Below the pieces are notes generated by a model. It worked only from the letters and a program-made list of their open reading frames with translations. It ran no database searches and had not been told where the DNA came from. A stretch of DNA of 64,000 nt from Mesorhizobium sp. SOD10 (GTDB lineage Bacteria > Pseudomonadota > Alphaproteobacteria > Rhizobiales > Rhizobiaceae), in assembly GCA_000824805.1 (NCBI GenBank), contig CCNA01000001.1, positions 496,001 through 560,000 of the forward strand, given 5' to 3'. Positions 26,299-35,635 of the stretch are shown piece by piece. Positions within the stretch are counted from its first letter, which is position 1. Each line of letters opens with the position of its first letter. Position numbers and translations under genes: made by a program.

Positions 26299-27474
26299 CT
26301 ACCTTTCATCCTTCTGGACGGGCTTCTTGGGATCGGGGACACCGGCAAGCAGCCGGAATTCCTTCAGCCCCGACGGGGCGAGATCTTCCATCAGTTCCAC
26401 GAAATCCATGTGCACCATCCGGCGCACGCGCCGGGCGAGATGCGGGATGGGGCTGGACGGTTCGGTGCGGTCGTAGAAGGCGACGACGAGGTCGAGGCAT
26501 TTGACGACTTCGTCGCGCGAGTTGATCCGATCCGGCAGACCGGCGCTCGCTTCCATGGGGCTTGCCACACTTGCCATCGTCTCGGCTCCATGACCGTTGC
26601 GGGCGGGCATTGCTGGTTCCGCTACCGCTTGCGGAGCGGGCTTTGCGGCACCGTTCGCCGTGGCGGCGGCACCGGAATTCCGCTCCAGCGTCGTCAGCAA
26701 ACGCTGCAGGAACTTCTTCAATTCCGGGATAGTGGCGCCATGGCCCTCGATACGGGCGTTGAGCGCGGCGTCCACGGCCTCGAGGGCGGCGATCGCGGCA
26801 TGAGCGTCGGCCAGCAGCGACGTCATCGCCTCGCCGGCCTGATCGATTTGCCCCGCGCATCCGGCGCGCACCCGGTTCAGCAGCTGGTTGTGCGCGCTTA
26901 CCAAGGCAGCCCTTTCGGCGGCGTTCAGCCCCGAGGCCGCTTCCTGCAGCATGAGGCGCTCGTCGAGCGCGCCGTGTTCCAGGTCGCGTCCGCTGATCGG
27001 TCCGACCTGGCGCGGCGAAAAGAAGATCTTCTCGCGCAGGTTTGCCAGCAGGCCTTGCTGGGCGTTCTGGAGGTCGAGAAGCGCATTGATGCGCCGCAAG
27101 GCTGCTTCGCGCGGCGGCGCGTTCGCCCGCAGCGCCGGATGCATCGTGTCCCAATGCTGCTCGAAAGTCCCGGCGATAAGCGTCAGGCCCTCGGCGAGAC
27201 CCGCCAGCCCTTCTTCGTTGGCCAAGGCCCGCGCGACGATGACCAGCAGGCGCAGATCCCGGCCGCGGGAGCGCAACTCTTCGGCCTTTTCGAGCACCGC
27301 CGCCCAGTCGACCGGACTGGATTGCGAGACGGGCTTGCCGTTGCCGTCATGGACAACTTTGAGCTGGGGCTCAGTCAGGCGCTCCAGCTCATGAAAGGCC
27401 GGGTCGTTGCGCAAGTCCTCTCCCGACGGATTCTCACCGTTCAGAGGATTCAGCCAGAGTGCGAGATCAATCAC
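26299..27474 (-). CDS. tssA: T6SS assembly protein TssA (ImpA)
   Basis: A 391-residue TssA with the ImpA N-terminal domain (LNGENPSGEDLRNDPAFHELERL, then DWAAVLEKAEELRSRGRDLRL) and a C-terminal domain ending VELMEDLAPSGLKEFRLLAG. TssA primes sheath and tube polymerisation. The start codon is GTG (27474), with GGGGG a few nt upstream. It is the first gene of the long minus-strand operon and is divergent from clpV. Confidence 0.92.
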   Translation of the reverse strand: MIDLALWLNPLNGENPSGEDLRNDPAFHELERLTEPQLKVVHDGNGKPVSQSSPVDWAAVLEKAEELRSRGRDLRLLVIVARALANEEGLAGLAEGLTLIAGTFEQHWDTMHPALRANAPPREAALRRINALLDLQNAQQGLLANLREKIFFSPRQVGPISGRDLEHGALDERLMLQEAASGLNAAERAALVSAHNQLLNRVRAGCAGQIDQAGEAMTSLLADAHAAIAALEAVDAALNARIEGHGATIPELKKFLQRLLTTLERNSGAAATANGAAKPAPQAVAEPAMPARNGHGAETMASVASPMEASAGLPDRINSRDEVVKCLDLVVAFYDRTEPSSPIPHLARRVRRMVHMDFVELMEDLAPSGLKEFRLLAGVPDPKKPVQKDER

Positions 27475-27805
27475 ACTAACCCCCAGCCAGCGGCCCTGAG
27501 ACCCCTATGTGACGTAACGTTATCACTGGGCTCATGCGACGACAATTGAGCATCTGCACAAAAACTAACGGAAGCTAAACGCGACCGTTCTCTTCGGCGA
27601 AACCCATTGCGCGATTGTCGGACCCGGTATGTGAAATGGCTCGCATAGCCCGGACAGCAATCGTGTTTGTTGGCCACGAGTTTGCAAGGCTTGTGTAACC
27701 GGGCGGTGCCGCCCGGTGGGATCAAACGCCCTATCCGTCACATGGCTTTGTCAAGCAGCCGCTTATATGGCAGGGTACGGTCGGCAGATTGCGGGAGCAG
27801 GTTCG
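27475..27805. promoter_or_regulatory. Divergent promoter region between tssA (minus) and clpV (plus)
   Basis: About 330 nt with no supported gene, relatively AT-rich around 27540-27660. It should hold the promoters of the main T6SS operon and clpV. Two symmetric elements stand out: TAACGTTA at 27515-27522, inside a GTGA...TCAC frame, and a perfect 9-bp inverted repeat at 27698-27717 (separate entry). No clear sigma-54 site was found. Confidence 0.5.
27698..27717. promoter_or_regulatory. Perfect 9-bp inverted repeat upstream of clpV
   Basis: ACCGGGCGG, TG, CCGCCCGGT. It ends about 88 nt before the clpV start. It could be an operator or a leader hairpin. There is no T-run, so a terminator is unlikely. 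The repeat is seen directly; its role is inference. Confidence 0.35.
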
Positions 27806-30637
27806 ATGGAACAGCGCCGGTCATCGCAGAGCTTCAAGCGTAAGGAACTGGTCGCCAAGCTCAACGCCACCGGCGTGCGCGCCTTCAAGGCCGCGGCCGA
27901 CACGGCCAAGCTGCGCGGCAATCCCTATGTCGAGCTCGCCCATTTCATCCAGCAACTGGTGCTGTCCGAGCGCTCGGACGTGCAGATGATCCTGGCCGAC
28001 GCCGGCATCGATGCCAGCCGGCTGACGGCCGACATGACCCGTGCCATCGACAAGCTGCCCTACGGCGCCACCTCGGTAGAGGAATTCTCCGATCACATCT
28101 TTCACGCCATCCAGGAGGGCTGGAACCTGGCGACGCTGGAGTTCGGCGTCGAGGAGGTGCGCAGTGCCCATATCCTGCTTGCCTGCCTGAAAACACCGGC
28201 GCTGGAGGGCTTGGTCTCCAAGATCAGCGCCGAGTTCGACAAGGTCGACGCGGATGGAGTGATTTCCCGCTTCGCCGATGTCACCGAAGGCTCGCTCGAA
28301 GCCGGCTCACCTCCCGTCGAGCCCGCCACTGAGACGCCGATGAAGCGCGGTCCGGGCGGGGATTCGGCTTTAGCCAAATACGCCACAGATCTCACCCAGC
28401 GCGCCCGCGACGGCAAGATCGATCCGGTCGTCGGCCGCGATCCGGAAATAAGGCAGATCGTCGATATCCTGATGCGACGCCGCCAAAACAACCCGATCCT
28501 GACCGGCGAGGCCGGCGTCGGCAAGACGGCGGTCGTCGAAGGATTTGCGCTGCGCATCACGCAGGGCGACGTGCCGCCGACGCTGCAGAATGTCAGCGTG
28601 CGCATGCTCGATGTTGGGCTGATGCAGGCCGGCGCCAGCGTCAAGGGCGAGTTCGAGAAGCGGCTTAAGGCAGTCATCGACGAGGTCCAGGCCTCCGAGG
28701 TGCCGATCATCCTGTTCATCGACGAGGCGCATACGCTGATCGGCGCCGGCGGCGCGGCCGGCACCAGCGATGCCGCCAATCTCTTGAAACCGGCATTGGC
28801 GCGCGGCGAGCTGCGCACCATCGCGGCCACGACCTGGGCCGAGTACAAGCAGCATATCGAGAAGGACCCGGCGCTCACCCGCCGCTTCCAGGTGGTCAAG
28901 ATCGAGGAACCATCGGAAGCGGTGGCCGTGCTGATGCTGCGCGGCGTCGCGGGCGTCTTGGAGCAGCACCACAAGGTGCAGATCCTGGACGAGGCGATCG
29001 AGGCGGCGGTCTCGCTTTCGCATCGCTATATCCCCGCCAGGCAACTGCCGGACAAAGCCGTCAGCCTGCTCGACACCGCCTGCGCCCGCGTCGCGGTCTC
29101 GCAGCATGCGACGCCGGCCGAAGTCGAGGACATCCTGCGCCGCCGCCAGGCGCTGGAGGTCGAGAGCGGCATCATTGGCCGCGAGGCGGCGATCGGTATC
29201 GACGTCGCCGACCGGCAGGCCCGTGTCGATGCCGGGCTGGCGGAAACCGAGACGACCTTGGCCGCCGCCCAGGCGCGCTGGGACCGGGAAAAGGCGCTGG
29301 TCACTGAGATACTTGAGCTGCGCGCAAAATTGCGTGGCGAGGGCGTACCGCTCGACGAGGCAGCGGACGAAGAGGCCACTGCGGAGACGGCGAATGCGGA
29401 GAGCGCGGAAAAGGCGCCCGAGCAAAAGGCTTCCGAAAGCAAGATTGGCGAGAGCAAGGCTGACGAGACCAAGAAAGCCAAGGCCTCAAAAGGTAATGGG
29501 GCCAAGGGTGCGAAGGCCGAAACAACTTCAGCCGAGCCGGCGGATGAAGCCGCTGCCGACCTCGCGCGGTTGCGCGAGCTGATGGCCGAGCTTGCCACCG
29601 CGCAAGGCGAGACACCGCTCATCCTGCCGTCGGTCGACCGCAATGCGGTCGCCGCCGTGGTGCAGGATTGGACCGGCATTCCGACCGGACGCATGCTCTC
29701 CAGCCAGACCGAAAAGGCGCTCAAGCTCGCCGTGACCCTGTCCGAGCGCGTGGTCGGCCAGGACCATGCGATGGAGATGATCGCCAGGCGCGTGCAGACC
29801 AGCCGCGCCGGCCTCGGCGCGCCGGAAAAGCCGGTCGGCGTCTTCCTGCTTTGCGGCCCCTCCGGCGTCGGCAAGACCGAGACCGCGCTGGCGCTGGCCG
29901 AGACGCTTTACGGCGGCGAGCAGAACCTGATCTCGATCAACATGTCGGAGTTCCAGGAAGCGCACACCGTCTCGACGCTGAAGGGCGCGCCGCCCGGCTA
30001 TGTCGGCTACGGCAAGGGCGGCATCCTGACTGAGGCCGTCCGCAGGAAGCCCTATTCGGTCATCCTGCTCGACGAGGTCGAGAAAGCGCATCCCGACGTG
30101 CACGAAATATTCTTCCAGGTCTTCGACAAGGGTATGATGGACGACAGCGAAGGCCGCCGCATCGACTTCAAGAACACGCTGATCCTGCTCACCTCGAATG
30201 TCGGTTCGGACGTCATCATGGATCGCACGAAGAACGGCACGGTGCGGACCGGCATCGATGACCTCGACGCCGCGTTGCGCGCCCCGTTGCTGAAGGTCTT
30301 CCCGGCCGCCTTCCTCGGCCGCGTCGTCACGATACCCTACTATCCGTTGTCGGATTCCATGATCGAGGCGATTGCCCGTCACCAGTTCGGCAAGATCGCG
30401 CGCCGCCTCAAGGCCACCAATGACGCCGAGCTGGTGATCGGCGACGGCGTGATGGACCTGGTCAAGGCGCGCTGCACCGAGATCGAATCCGGCGGCCGCA
30501 TGATCGACGCCATCTTGACCAACACGTTGCTGCCGGAGCTGAGCCGCGGTGTGCTCAACCGCTCGCTCGAGGGCAAGAAGATGGCAAAAGTCACCGTGGG
30601 CGCCTCGGCGGAAGGATTTACCTACTCGTTCGAATAG
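27806..30637 (+). CDS. clpV: T6SS ATPase ClpV (TssH)
   Basis: A 943-residue ClpV, which unfolds contracted TssB-TssC sheath for recycling. The first AAA domain has Walker A GEAGVGKT (about 235) and Walker B ILFIDEAHTLIGAGG; the second has GPSGVGKTETALALAE (about 684) and VILLDEVEKAHPDV. The Clp N-domain is at 1-150. The middle region holds an unusual Lys/Glu/Ala-rich low-complexity insert (about residues 515-585; KAPEQKASESKIGES and similar), which makes the protein longer than the usual 870-900. The ATG at 27806 (MEQRRSS) follows GGGAGCAGG; an in-frame start 30 codons earlier is rejected. It is divergent from tssA. Confidence 0.94.
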   Translation: MEQRRSSQSFKRKELVAKLNATGVRAFKAAADTAKLRGNPYVELAHFIQQLVLSERSDVQMILADAGIDASRLTADMTRAIDKLPYGATSVEEFSDHIFHAIQEGWNLATLEFGVEEVRSAHILLACLKTPALEGLVSKISAEFDKVDADGVISRFADVTEGSLEAGSPPVEPATETPMKRGPGGDSALAKYATDLTQRARDGKIDPVVGRDPEIRQIVDILMRRRQNNPILTGEAGVGKTAVVEGFALRITQGDVPPTLQNVSVRMLDVGLMQAGASVKGEFEKRLKAVIDEVQASEVPIILFIDEAHTLIGAGGAAGTSDAANLLKPALARGELRTIAATTWAEYKQHIEKDPALTRRFQVVKIEEPSEAVAVLMLRGVAGVLEQHHKVQILDEAIEAAVSLSHRYIPARQLPDKAVSLLDTACARVAVSQHATPAEVEDILRRRQALEVESGIIGREAAIGIDVADRQARVDAGLAETETTLAAAQARWDREKALVTEILELRAKLRGEGVPLDEAADEEATAETANAESAEKAPEQKASESKIGESKADETKKAKASKGNGAKGAKAETTSAEPADEAAADLARLRELMAELATAQGETPLILPSVDRNAVAAVVQDWTGIPTGRMLSSQTEKALKLAVTLSERVVGQDHAMEMIARRVQTSRAGLGAPEKPVGVFLLCGPSGVGKTETALALAETLYGGEQNLISINMSEFQEAHTVSTLKGAPPGYVGYGKGGILTEAVRRKPYSVILLDEVEKAHPDVHEIFFQVFDKGMMDDSEGRRIDFKNTLILLTSNVGSDVIMDRTKNGTVRTGIDDLDAALRAPLLKVFPAAFLGRVVTIPYYPLSDSMIEAIARHQFGKIARRLKATNDAELVIGDGVMDLVKARCTEIESGGRMIDAILTNTLLPELSRGVLNRSLEGKKMAKVTVGASAEGFTYSFE

Positions 30638-30905
30638 GCCTCCACGGTGAGGGAAGCCGTCCTCAGATGGACCAGAGCGCGCCGCCGTCGCAGGCAACGG
30701 AGGCCAGGTCCGACAATCCCTGGATCGTCGCGAACCGCGTGTTGTCTCGATGGCCGCGCACCAGCGCCTGCGCAGCCTCAACGATGTCGAATGCCATGTC
30801 AGATCTCTCCACTCCCTCCGGCGGTTCTCTCGCCGATTGCCGAACCAGTTCGTCATCAGCCGCCGACCGCCTAAAAACGCGATGCCTTCTGCATCAAGAT
30901 TTCCC

Positions 30906-30915
30906 GGTCTAGACC
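30906..30915. promoter_or_regulatory. GGTCTAGACC palindrome, GntR-type operator candidate
   Basis: A perfect 10-nt palindrome, extended by A on the right (GGTCTAGACCA). TGGTCTAGACCA-like sequences are common operators for FadR-subfamily GntR regulators. It lies about 310 nt upstream of soxB. No GntR gene is in the window, so a regulator outside it would be needed; chance occurrence is possible. Confidence 0.25.
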
Positions 30916-31042
30916 AATCGCGAGAAAAGTGTGAGCGATCAGGCTCGGCGACTTCGCCATATCGGCGTGCCGGCTAGTAGCGGTCTCGTTGGACCTAGTG
31001 GCCCAAAATCTGTGAAACGCGCCGGGCAGCGTGTTGCGCTTT

Positions 31043-31064
31043 GAATGGACACAGGTGTACATTC
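31043..31064. promoter_or_regulatory. TetR-type operator candidate upstream of soxB
   Basis: A 22-nt near-palindrome made of GAATG, ACAC, GTGT and CATTC blocks separated by single or double variable bases; 18 of 22 positions are symmetric. It ends about 160 nt before soxB. Size and symmetry fit a TetR-family dimer site. The nearest candidate regulator is the TetR gene at 36204-36866, downstream of the sox genes. Confidence 0.5.
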
Positions 31065-31222
31065 GCGCTAGATACGCGCTTAGCGCTGCTTTTGGGTGTT
31101 CGGCGCCAATGGCAAAGCAGGTATCTTAAGGGGCGATCGATGCGCATATTCGAACTGGAGACACGGCGGCCAAGCCCTTGCGGTGGGGCGATATCTCCGG
31201 CCTGTGACGGCGGTTTGGGCGC

Positions 31223-32476
31223 ATGACGAGAAAGTATTCGGCGCTTTCGCTCTTCAAGGAAGGCATCGCCGGCCAGACCGGTTGGGAAAAGGCCTGGCGC
31301 TCTCCTGATCCGAAACAGCACTATGACGCGATCATCATCGGCGGCGGCGGGCACGGTCTCGCCACCGCCTATTATCTCGCCAAAAATCACGGCATCACCA
31401 ACGTCGCGCTCCTGGAAAAGGGTTGGATCGGCGGCGGCAATACCGGCCGCAACACGACGGTGGTGCGATCGAACTACTTCTATCCTGAAAGCGCTGCGAT
31501 CTATGGGCTGGCCCACAGCCTCTACAAGACGCTATCGACGGACCTGAACTACAATGTGATGTTTTCCGCGCGCGGCATCCTGACCCTTGCGCACAGCGAA
31601 GCCGGAATGGAGACCGCCGCGCGGTCGGTCAACGCCATCCAGGTCAACGGCATCGACTGCGAATTGTTCTCGGTCGAGGACGTGCGCCGCGTCGTGCCGA
31701 TCTACAATTTCAGCCCGGATGCCCGCTTCCCGGTCTATGGCGGCACCTGGCAGCCGAGCGGCGGCACCGCCCGCCATGACGCCGTCGCCTGGGGCTACGC
31801 ACGCGCGGCGAGCCGTCTCGGCGTCGACATCATCCAGAACTGCGAGATCACCGACTTCATCATCGAGAATGGGCGCTGCCGCGGCGTCGTCACCTCGCGC
31901 GGCGCAATCCGGGCCGAGCGTACGGGCATGGCGGTCGCCGGCCATTCGTCGGTGCTGGCGGCGAAAGCGGGATTCCGGTTGCCGGTCAATTCCTACGCGC
32001 TGCAGGCCTGCGTGTCCGAACCGGTCAAGCCGATCATAGAGACGGTGGTGATCTCGCCGGATACGGGCGTCTATGTCAGCCAGTCGGACAAGGGCGAACT
32101 GGTGATCGGCGGCGCGCTCGACCGCATCCCGTCCTATGGTCAGCGCGGCAACCTGCCGGTGCTGGAAGGCGTGATCGCCGGCATGCTCGAGATGTTCCCG
32201 ATCTTCGGCCAGTTGAAGATGATGCGGCAATGGGCCGGCATCGTCGACGTCGTCCCGGATTCCTCGCCCATCATCGGTGAATCGCCGCTGCCCGGCCTTT
32301 TCCTCAATTGCGGCTGGGGCACGGGCGGCTTCAAGGCGATCCCCGCAGGCGGCACCCTGCTTGCCCATCTGCTTGCCACTGGCAGGCATCACGACATCAG
32401 CCGGCCCTTCGATCTCGACCGCTTCGCCCGCGGCCGGCTGATCGACGAAGCCGCCGGCTCCGGCATCGCCCATTGA
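31223..32476 (+). CDS. soxB: Sarcosine oxidase subunit beta
   Basis: A 417-residue flavoprotein subunit of heterotetrameric sarcosine oxidase, which oxidises N-methylglycine to glycine with transfer of the methyl carbon to tetrahydrofolate. It opens with the family-specific KYSALSLFKEGIAGQTGWEKAW and has the FAD motif IIIGGGGHGLATAYYLAK. RHD at 184-186 contains the histidine (185) that corresponds to the covalent FMN attachment site in known SoxB proteins. The C-terminus has the CGWGTGGFKAIPAGG signature. It is first of soxB-soxD-soxA-soxG. The true amine substrate could be sarcosine or another N-methyl amino acid. Confidence 0.93.
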   Translation: MTRKYSALSLFKEGIAGQTGWEKAWRSPDPKQHYDAIIIGGGGHGLATAYYLAKNHGITNVALLEKGWIGGGNTGRNTTVVRSNYFYPESAAIYGLAHSLYKTLSTDLNYNVMFSARGILTLAHSEAGMETAARSVNAIQVNGIDCELFSVEDVRRVVPIYNFSPDARFPVYGGTWQPSGGTARHDAVAWGYARAASRLGVDIIQNCEITDFIIENGRCRGVVTSRGAIRAERTGMAVAGHSSVLAAKAGFRLPVNSYALQACVSEPVKPIIETVVISPDTGVYVSQSDKGELVIGGALDRIPSYGQRGNLPVLEGVIAGMLEMFPIFGQLKMMRQWAGIVDVVPDSSPIIGESPLPGLFLNCGWGTGGFKAIPAGGTLLAHLLATGRHHDISRPFDLDRFARGRLIDEAAGSGIAH

Positions 32477-32489
32477 AGGTATAGAAAAG

Positions 32490-32759
32490 ATGCAGCTCTT
32501 TCCCTGCCCGTTCTGCGGGCCGCGCGAAGAAAGCGAATTTCACTATGGCGGCGAGGCCGGTAATCTGAGGCCCGACGGCAGCGAGGTGACCGCCGAGCGC
32601 TGGGCCGCTTATCTCCATATGCGCGACAATCCGAAGGGGCCGACCCGGGAGATCTGGGTGCATCTGACCTGCGGCGAGTTCTTCGCGATGAGCCGCGACA
32701 GCGTCAATCACAAGGTGTCGGGCTCTTCGTTGCTCGGCGAAGCGGAGCACGGAAGATGA
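32490..32759 (+). CDS. soxD: Sarcosine oxidase subunit delta
   Basis: An 89-residue small subunit that binds zinc. CPFCG at residues 6-10 gives the first Cys pair, and HLTCGEFF supplies His and Cys of the second. It lies 13 nt after soxB, and its stop overlaps the soxA start (ATGA). The length and order match heterotetrameric sarcosine oxidase operons. Confidence 0.93.
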   Translation: MQLFPCPFCGPREESEFHYGGEAGNLRPDGSEVTAERWAAYLHMRDNPKGPTREIWVHLTCGEFFAMSRDSVNHKVSGSSLLGEAEHGR

Positions 32760-35635
32760 GCGCTTCCCGTCTCACCACCGGCGGCAGCGACATCGACCGC
32801 GGCCGTCCGCTGAGCTTCACCTTCGACGGCAGGCACGTGGAGGGTTTTGCGGGCGACACGATCGCCTCCGCCTTGCTTTCGAGCGGCCAGGCCGTGGTCG
32901 GCCGCAGCTTCAAATACCATAGGCCGCGCGGCGTCTGGGGCTCCAGTGTCGAGGAACCCAACGCGCTGGTCGATGTCGAGAGCGCGGTCGGCCGGGTGCC
33001 GAATGCGCGCGCCACGACCGTGCAGGCCGCAGACGGCATCAAGGTCAGGAGCGTCAACGCTTCGCCGACGGCTGAGAACGACCGCAACGCGGTTCTGGAC
33101 CGCTTCGCGCGCTTCTTGCCGGCCGCCTTCTACTACAAGACCTTCATGTGGCCGGACTGGCACCTGTTCGAGCCGCGCATCCGCGCCATGGCCGGACTTG
33201 GCGTCGTCGACAGCGACTGGCGGCCGCGCCAGGTCTCCGATCAGGTCAACCACCATTGCGACGTCCTGGTGGTCGGGGCCGGCCCCGCCGGCCTTGCCGC
33301 GGCGGCCAGCGCGGCGGCAGCCGGGCACTCGGTCGTCGTGGCCGACGACAGGATGCATCCCGGCGGGTCGCTGCGCCATCGCGCCGGCGAAGTCGATGGC
33401 GTCGAGGGCAAGGCGTGGGTCGAGACGACGGTTGCCAGGCTGAAGAGCGGCGGACAGCTCGTGCTGAGCGAGACGACCGCTTTCGGCCTTTACGACCACA
33501 ATCTGGTCGCGCTCAACCAACGCCACTCCGACGGCAGGCCGGACACGCTTTGGCGCGTGCGGCCGCGCCGTATCGTGCTGGCGACGGGCGCGATCGAACG
33601 GCCCGTGCCGTTCGCCAACAACGACCTTCCCGGAATCCTGTCCGCCGATGCCGCGCTCAGCTACCTGCGCCGGCATGGCGTGCTTGTCGGCCGGGAAATC
33701 GTCGTCGTGACCAACAACGACAGCGCCTATGAGCCGGCCTTGGCGTTGGCCGCGGCCGGCGCTTCGGTGACGGTAGTCGATTGCCGGCACGACGGCGGTG
33801 CGCAAGTGAAGACCGGCATTCGTATTCTGGCCGGCCGGACGGTTGTCGCGGCGCGCGGGCGCAACGCCGTCCAGGGAATCCTGCTGGACGATGGCACGAC
33901 GCTTGGCGTCGATTGCGTTCTCGTCTCCGGCGGCTGGACACCCACCGTGCATTTGTTCTCGCAGGCGAAAGGCAAGCTCGCCTGGAGCGATCGACTGGCG
34001 GCCTTCATTCCCGGCGAAGCCATTGATGGTATCGGCGTCGCCGGCGCCGTGGCCGGCACGGTCTCGCTTTCTGACGCTTTGGCCAGCGGCGCCGCGGCCG
34101 CCGGCGACTTCGGATCGTTGTCGCCGGCGCCTCGCGGCACTGGAGCGGAAGCAACATTGGGCGTCGTCAGCCTGTGGCCAAAGCCCAAGGCCAAGGGTCG
34201 CGTCTGGATCGACTATCAGAGCGACGTCACCGCCAAGGACGTCGAGCTCGCGGCGCGGGAGAACTTCGTCTCGGTCGAGCATTTGAAGCGCTACACCACG
34301 CTCGGCATGGCGACCGATCAGGGCAAGACCTCGAACCTCAACGGCCTGGCGCTGCTGGCGGACATCACCGGGCGCGGCATCGCGGAAGTCGGCACCACGA
34401 CCTACCGGCCGCCATTCACGCCTGTTCCCTTCACCAGCCTGGCCGGGTCGCGCCGCGGCAGCATGCACGCTCCGGTCCGCCGCCTGCCGCTGGAGGCAAA
34501 CCATCGCGCCGCCGGCGGTGTTTTCCAGGAATATGGCGGTTGGCTGAGGCCTGCCTATTATGGCGGCGGTGAAGCCGGCGCCTCGATCCAGGACGAGGCG
34601 CGGCGCGCCCGGCAGTCGGTCGCGCTTTTCGACGGCTCGACGCTCGGCAAGATCGAGGTGATCGGCCCGCACGCGGCCGAGTTTGTCGATTTCATCTATT
34701 ACAACACCATGTCGACCCTGAAGCCGGGCCATTGCCGCTACGGCTTCATGCTCTCGGAAAATGGCGTCGTCTTCGATGACGGCGTCCTGGTCCGCCTGGA
34801 CGAGCATCGCTTCATTGTCTCCTGCTCGTCGTCCCATGTCGCCGCGGTCCACACGCGCCTCGAAGAATGGCGGCAGGACCGCTTTGGCCGCGATGCCGTT
34901 TATATCCACAACGCCACCGCGCAATACGCCACTTTGACCGTTTCGGGCCCGAATGCGCGCCAGGTCGTCGAAGCGCTCGATCTGGGTGCAGCGCTGGACG
35001 ATGCCAGCCTGCCGCATATGGCGGTCGCCGCCGGCCGCCTTGCCGGCGACGAGGTGCGCATCGCCAGGGTTTCCTTCACCGGCGATCGCAGCTACGAAAT
35101 CTCCATCCGCGCCGATCGGGCGGAGGCGCTCTGGGCAAGGATGCAGCAGGAGGGCCGCGCCTTCGACGCCGTGCTGCTCGGACTTGAATCGCTGATGATC
35201 CTGCGCGCCGAGAAGGGCTACATCGTCATCGGCAAGGACACCGACGGCACCACCATGCCGCACGATCTGGGCGTCGCCGGACCGCGGACCAAACGCGCCA
35301 GCGAGTTCGTCGGCCGGCGCTCGCTTTTCACGGACGCTGGAAACAGCAAGGACCGCAATCAGCTCGTCGGCCTTGCGCTGCGCGAAGGCGAGGCGCCGCT
35401 GGCGACCGGCGCGCATGGCGTGGAGAAGCGCGACGGCCGCCTCAGAAGCATCGGTTTCGTCACCTCCAGCTACCACAGCCCGACCCTAGGACGCCCGATT
35501 GCGCTCGCGCTCATCGAACGGGGCGCCGCGCGGCACGGCGAAACCATCGACGTTCAGCATCTCGGCGTCGTGCGGCAGGCGACGATCGTCGCGCCTTGCG
35601 CCTTCGATCCGGAAGGGAGGCGGCTCCATGCGTAA
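32756..35635 (+). CDS. soxA: Sarcosine oxidase subunit alpha
   Basis: A 959-residue alpha subunit. The N-terminal ferredoxin-like domain (LSFTFDGRHVEGFAGDTIASALL) lacks an obvious iron-sulfur Cys set. It is followed by an NAD-binding Rossmann domain (VLVVGAGPAGLAAAASAAAA, about 170-190) and a C-terminal aminomethyltransferase (GcvT-like) domain (about 575-955) that binds tetrahydrofolate and collects the methylene group. It sits between soxD (ATGA overlap) and soxG (8 nt overlap). A 922-codon frame on the opposite strand is an artefact of high GC. Confidence 0.94.
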   Translation: MSASRLTTGGSDIDRGRPLSFTFDGRHVEGFAGDTIASALLSSGQAVVGRSFKYHRPRGVWGSSVEEPNALVDVESAVGRVPNARATTVQAADGIKVRSVNASPTAENDRNAVLDRFARFLPAAFYYKTFMWPDWHLFEPRIRAMAGLGVVDSDWRPRQVSDQVNHHCDVLVVGAGPAGLAAAASAAAAGHSVVVADDRMHPGGSLRHRAGEVDGVEGKAWVETTVARLKSGGQLVLSETTAFGLYDHNLVALNQRHSDGRPDTLWRVRPRRIVLATGAIERPVPFANNDLPGILSADAALSYLRRHGVLVGREIVVVTNNDSAYEPALALAAAGASVTVVDCRHDGGAQVKTGIRILAGRTVVAARGRNAVQGILLDDGTTLGVDCVLVSGGWTPTVHLFSQAKGKLAWSDRLAAFIPGEAIDGIGVAGAVAGTVSLSDALASGAAAAGDFGSLSPAPRGTGAEATLGVVSLWPKPKAKGRVWIDYQSDVTAKDVELAARENFVSVEHLKRYTTLGMATDQGKTSNLNGLALLADITGRGIAEVGTTTYRPPFTPVPFTSLAGSRRGSMHAPVRRLPLEANHRAAGGVFQEYGGWLRPAYYGGGEAGASIQDEARRARQSVALFDGSTLGKIEVIGPHAAEFVDFIYYNTMSTLKPGHCRYGFMLSENGVVFDDGVLVRLDEHRFIVSCSSSHVAAVHTRLEEWRQDRFGRDAVYIHNATAQYATLTVSGPNARQVVEALDLGAALDDASLPHMAVAAGRLAGDEVRIARVSFTGDRSYEISIRADRAEALWARMQQEGRAFDAVLLGLESLMILRAEKGYIVIGKDTDGTTMPHDLGVAGPRTKRASEFVGRRSLFTDAGNSKDRNQLVGLALREGEAPLATGAHGVEKRDGRLRSIGFVTSSYHSPTLGRPIALALIERGAARHGETIDVQHLGVVRQATIVAPCAFDPEGRRLHA

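Larger units (their letters stand above)
30638..31222. promoter_or_regulatory. Intergenic region of about 585 nt between clpV and soxB
   Basis: No convincing gene. A 44-codon minus-strand frame (30663-30797, MAFDIVEAAQALVRG...) has a GGAG site but no recognisable family and is left unannotated. The right half is less GC-rich and contains three symmetric elements described separately or here: GGTCTAGACC at 30906-30915, a 22-nt TetR-like palindrome at 31043-31064, and, directly abutting it, GCGCTA-N10-TAGCGC at 31065-31086. It probably holds the soxB promoter, with a leader of up to 130 nt. Confidence 0.5.

Noticed and set aside
25180-27549. Long plus-strand open frame of 789 codons opposite tssA-tssB-tssC
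   Set aside because: It is antisense to three certain sheath genes and encodes an Arg/His/Leu-rich product without domains; such frames are common in GC-rich DNA.
30663-30797. Small minus-strand frame of 44 codons after clpV
   Set aside because: It has a GGAG upstream but no recognisable family and no neighbour on its strand; too weak to call a gene.
32708-35476. Minus-strand open frame of 922 codons opposite soxA
   Set aside because: Antisense shadow of soxA; low-complexity composition, no motif, no ribosome site.
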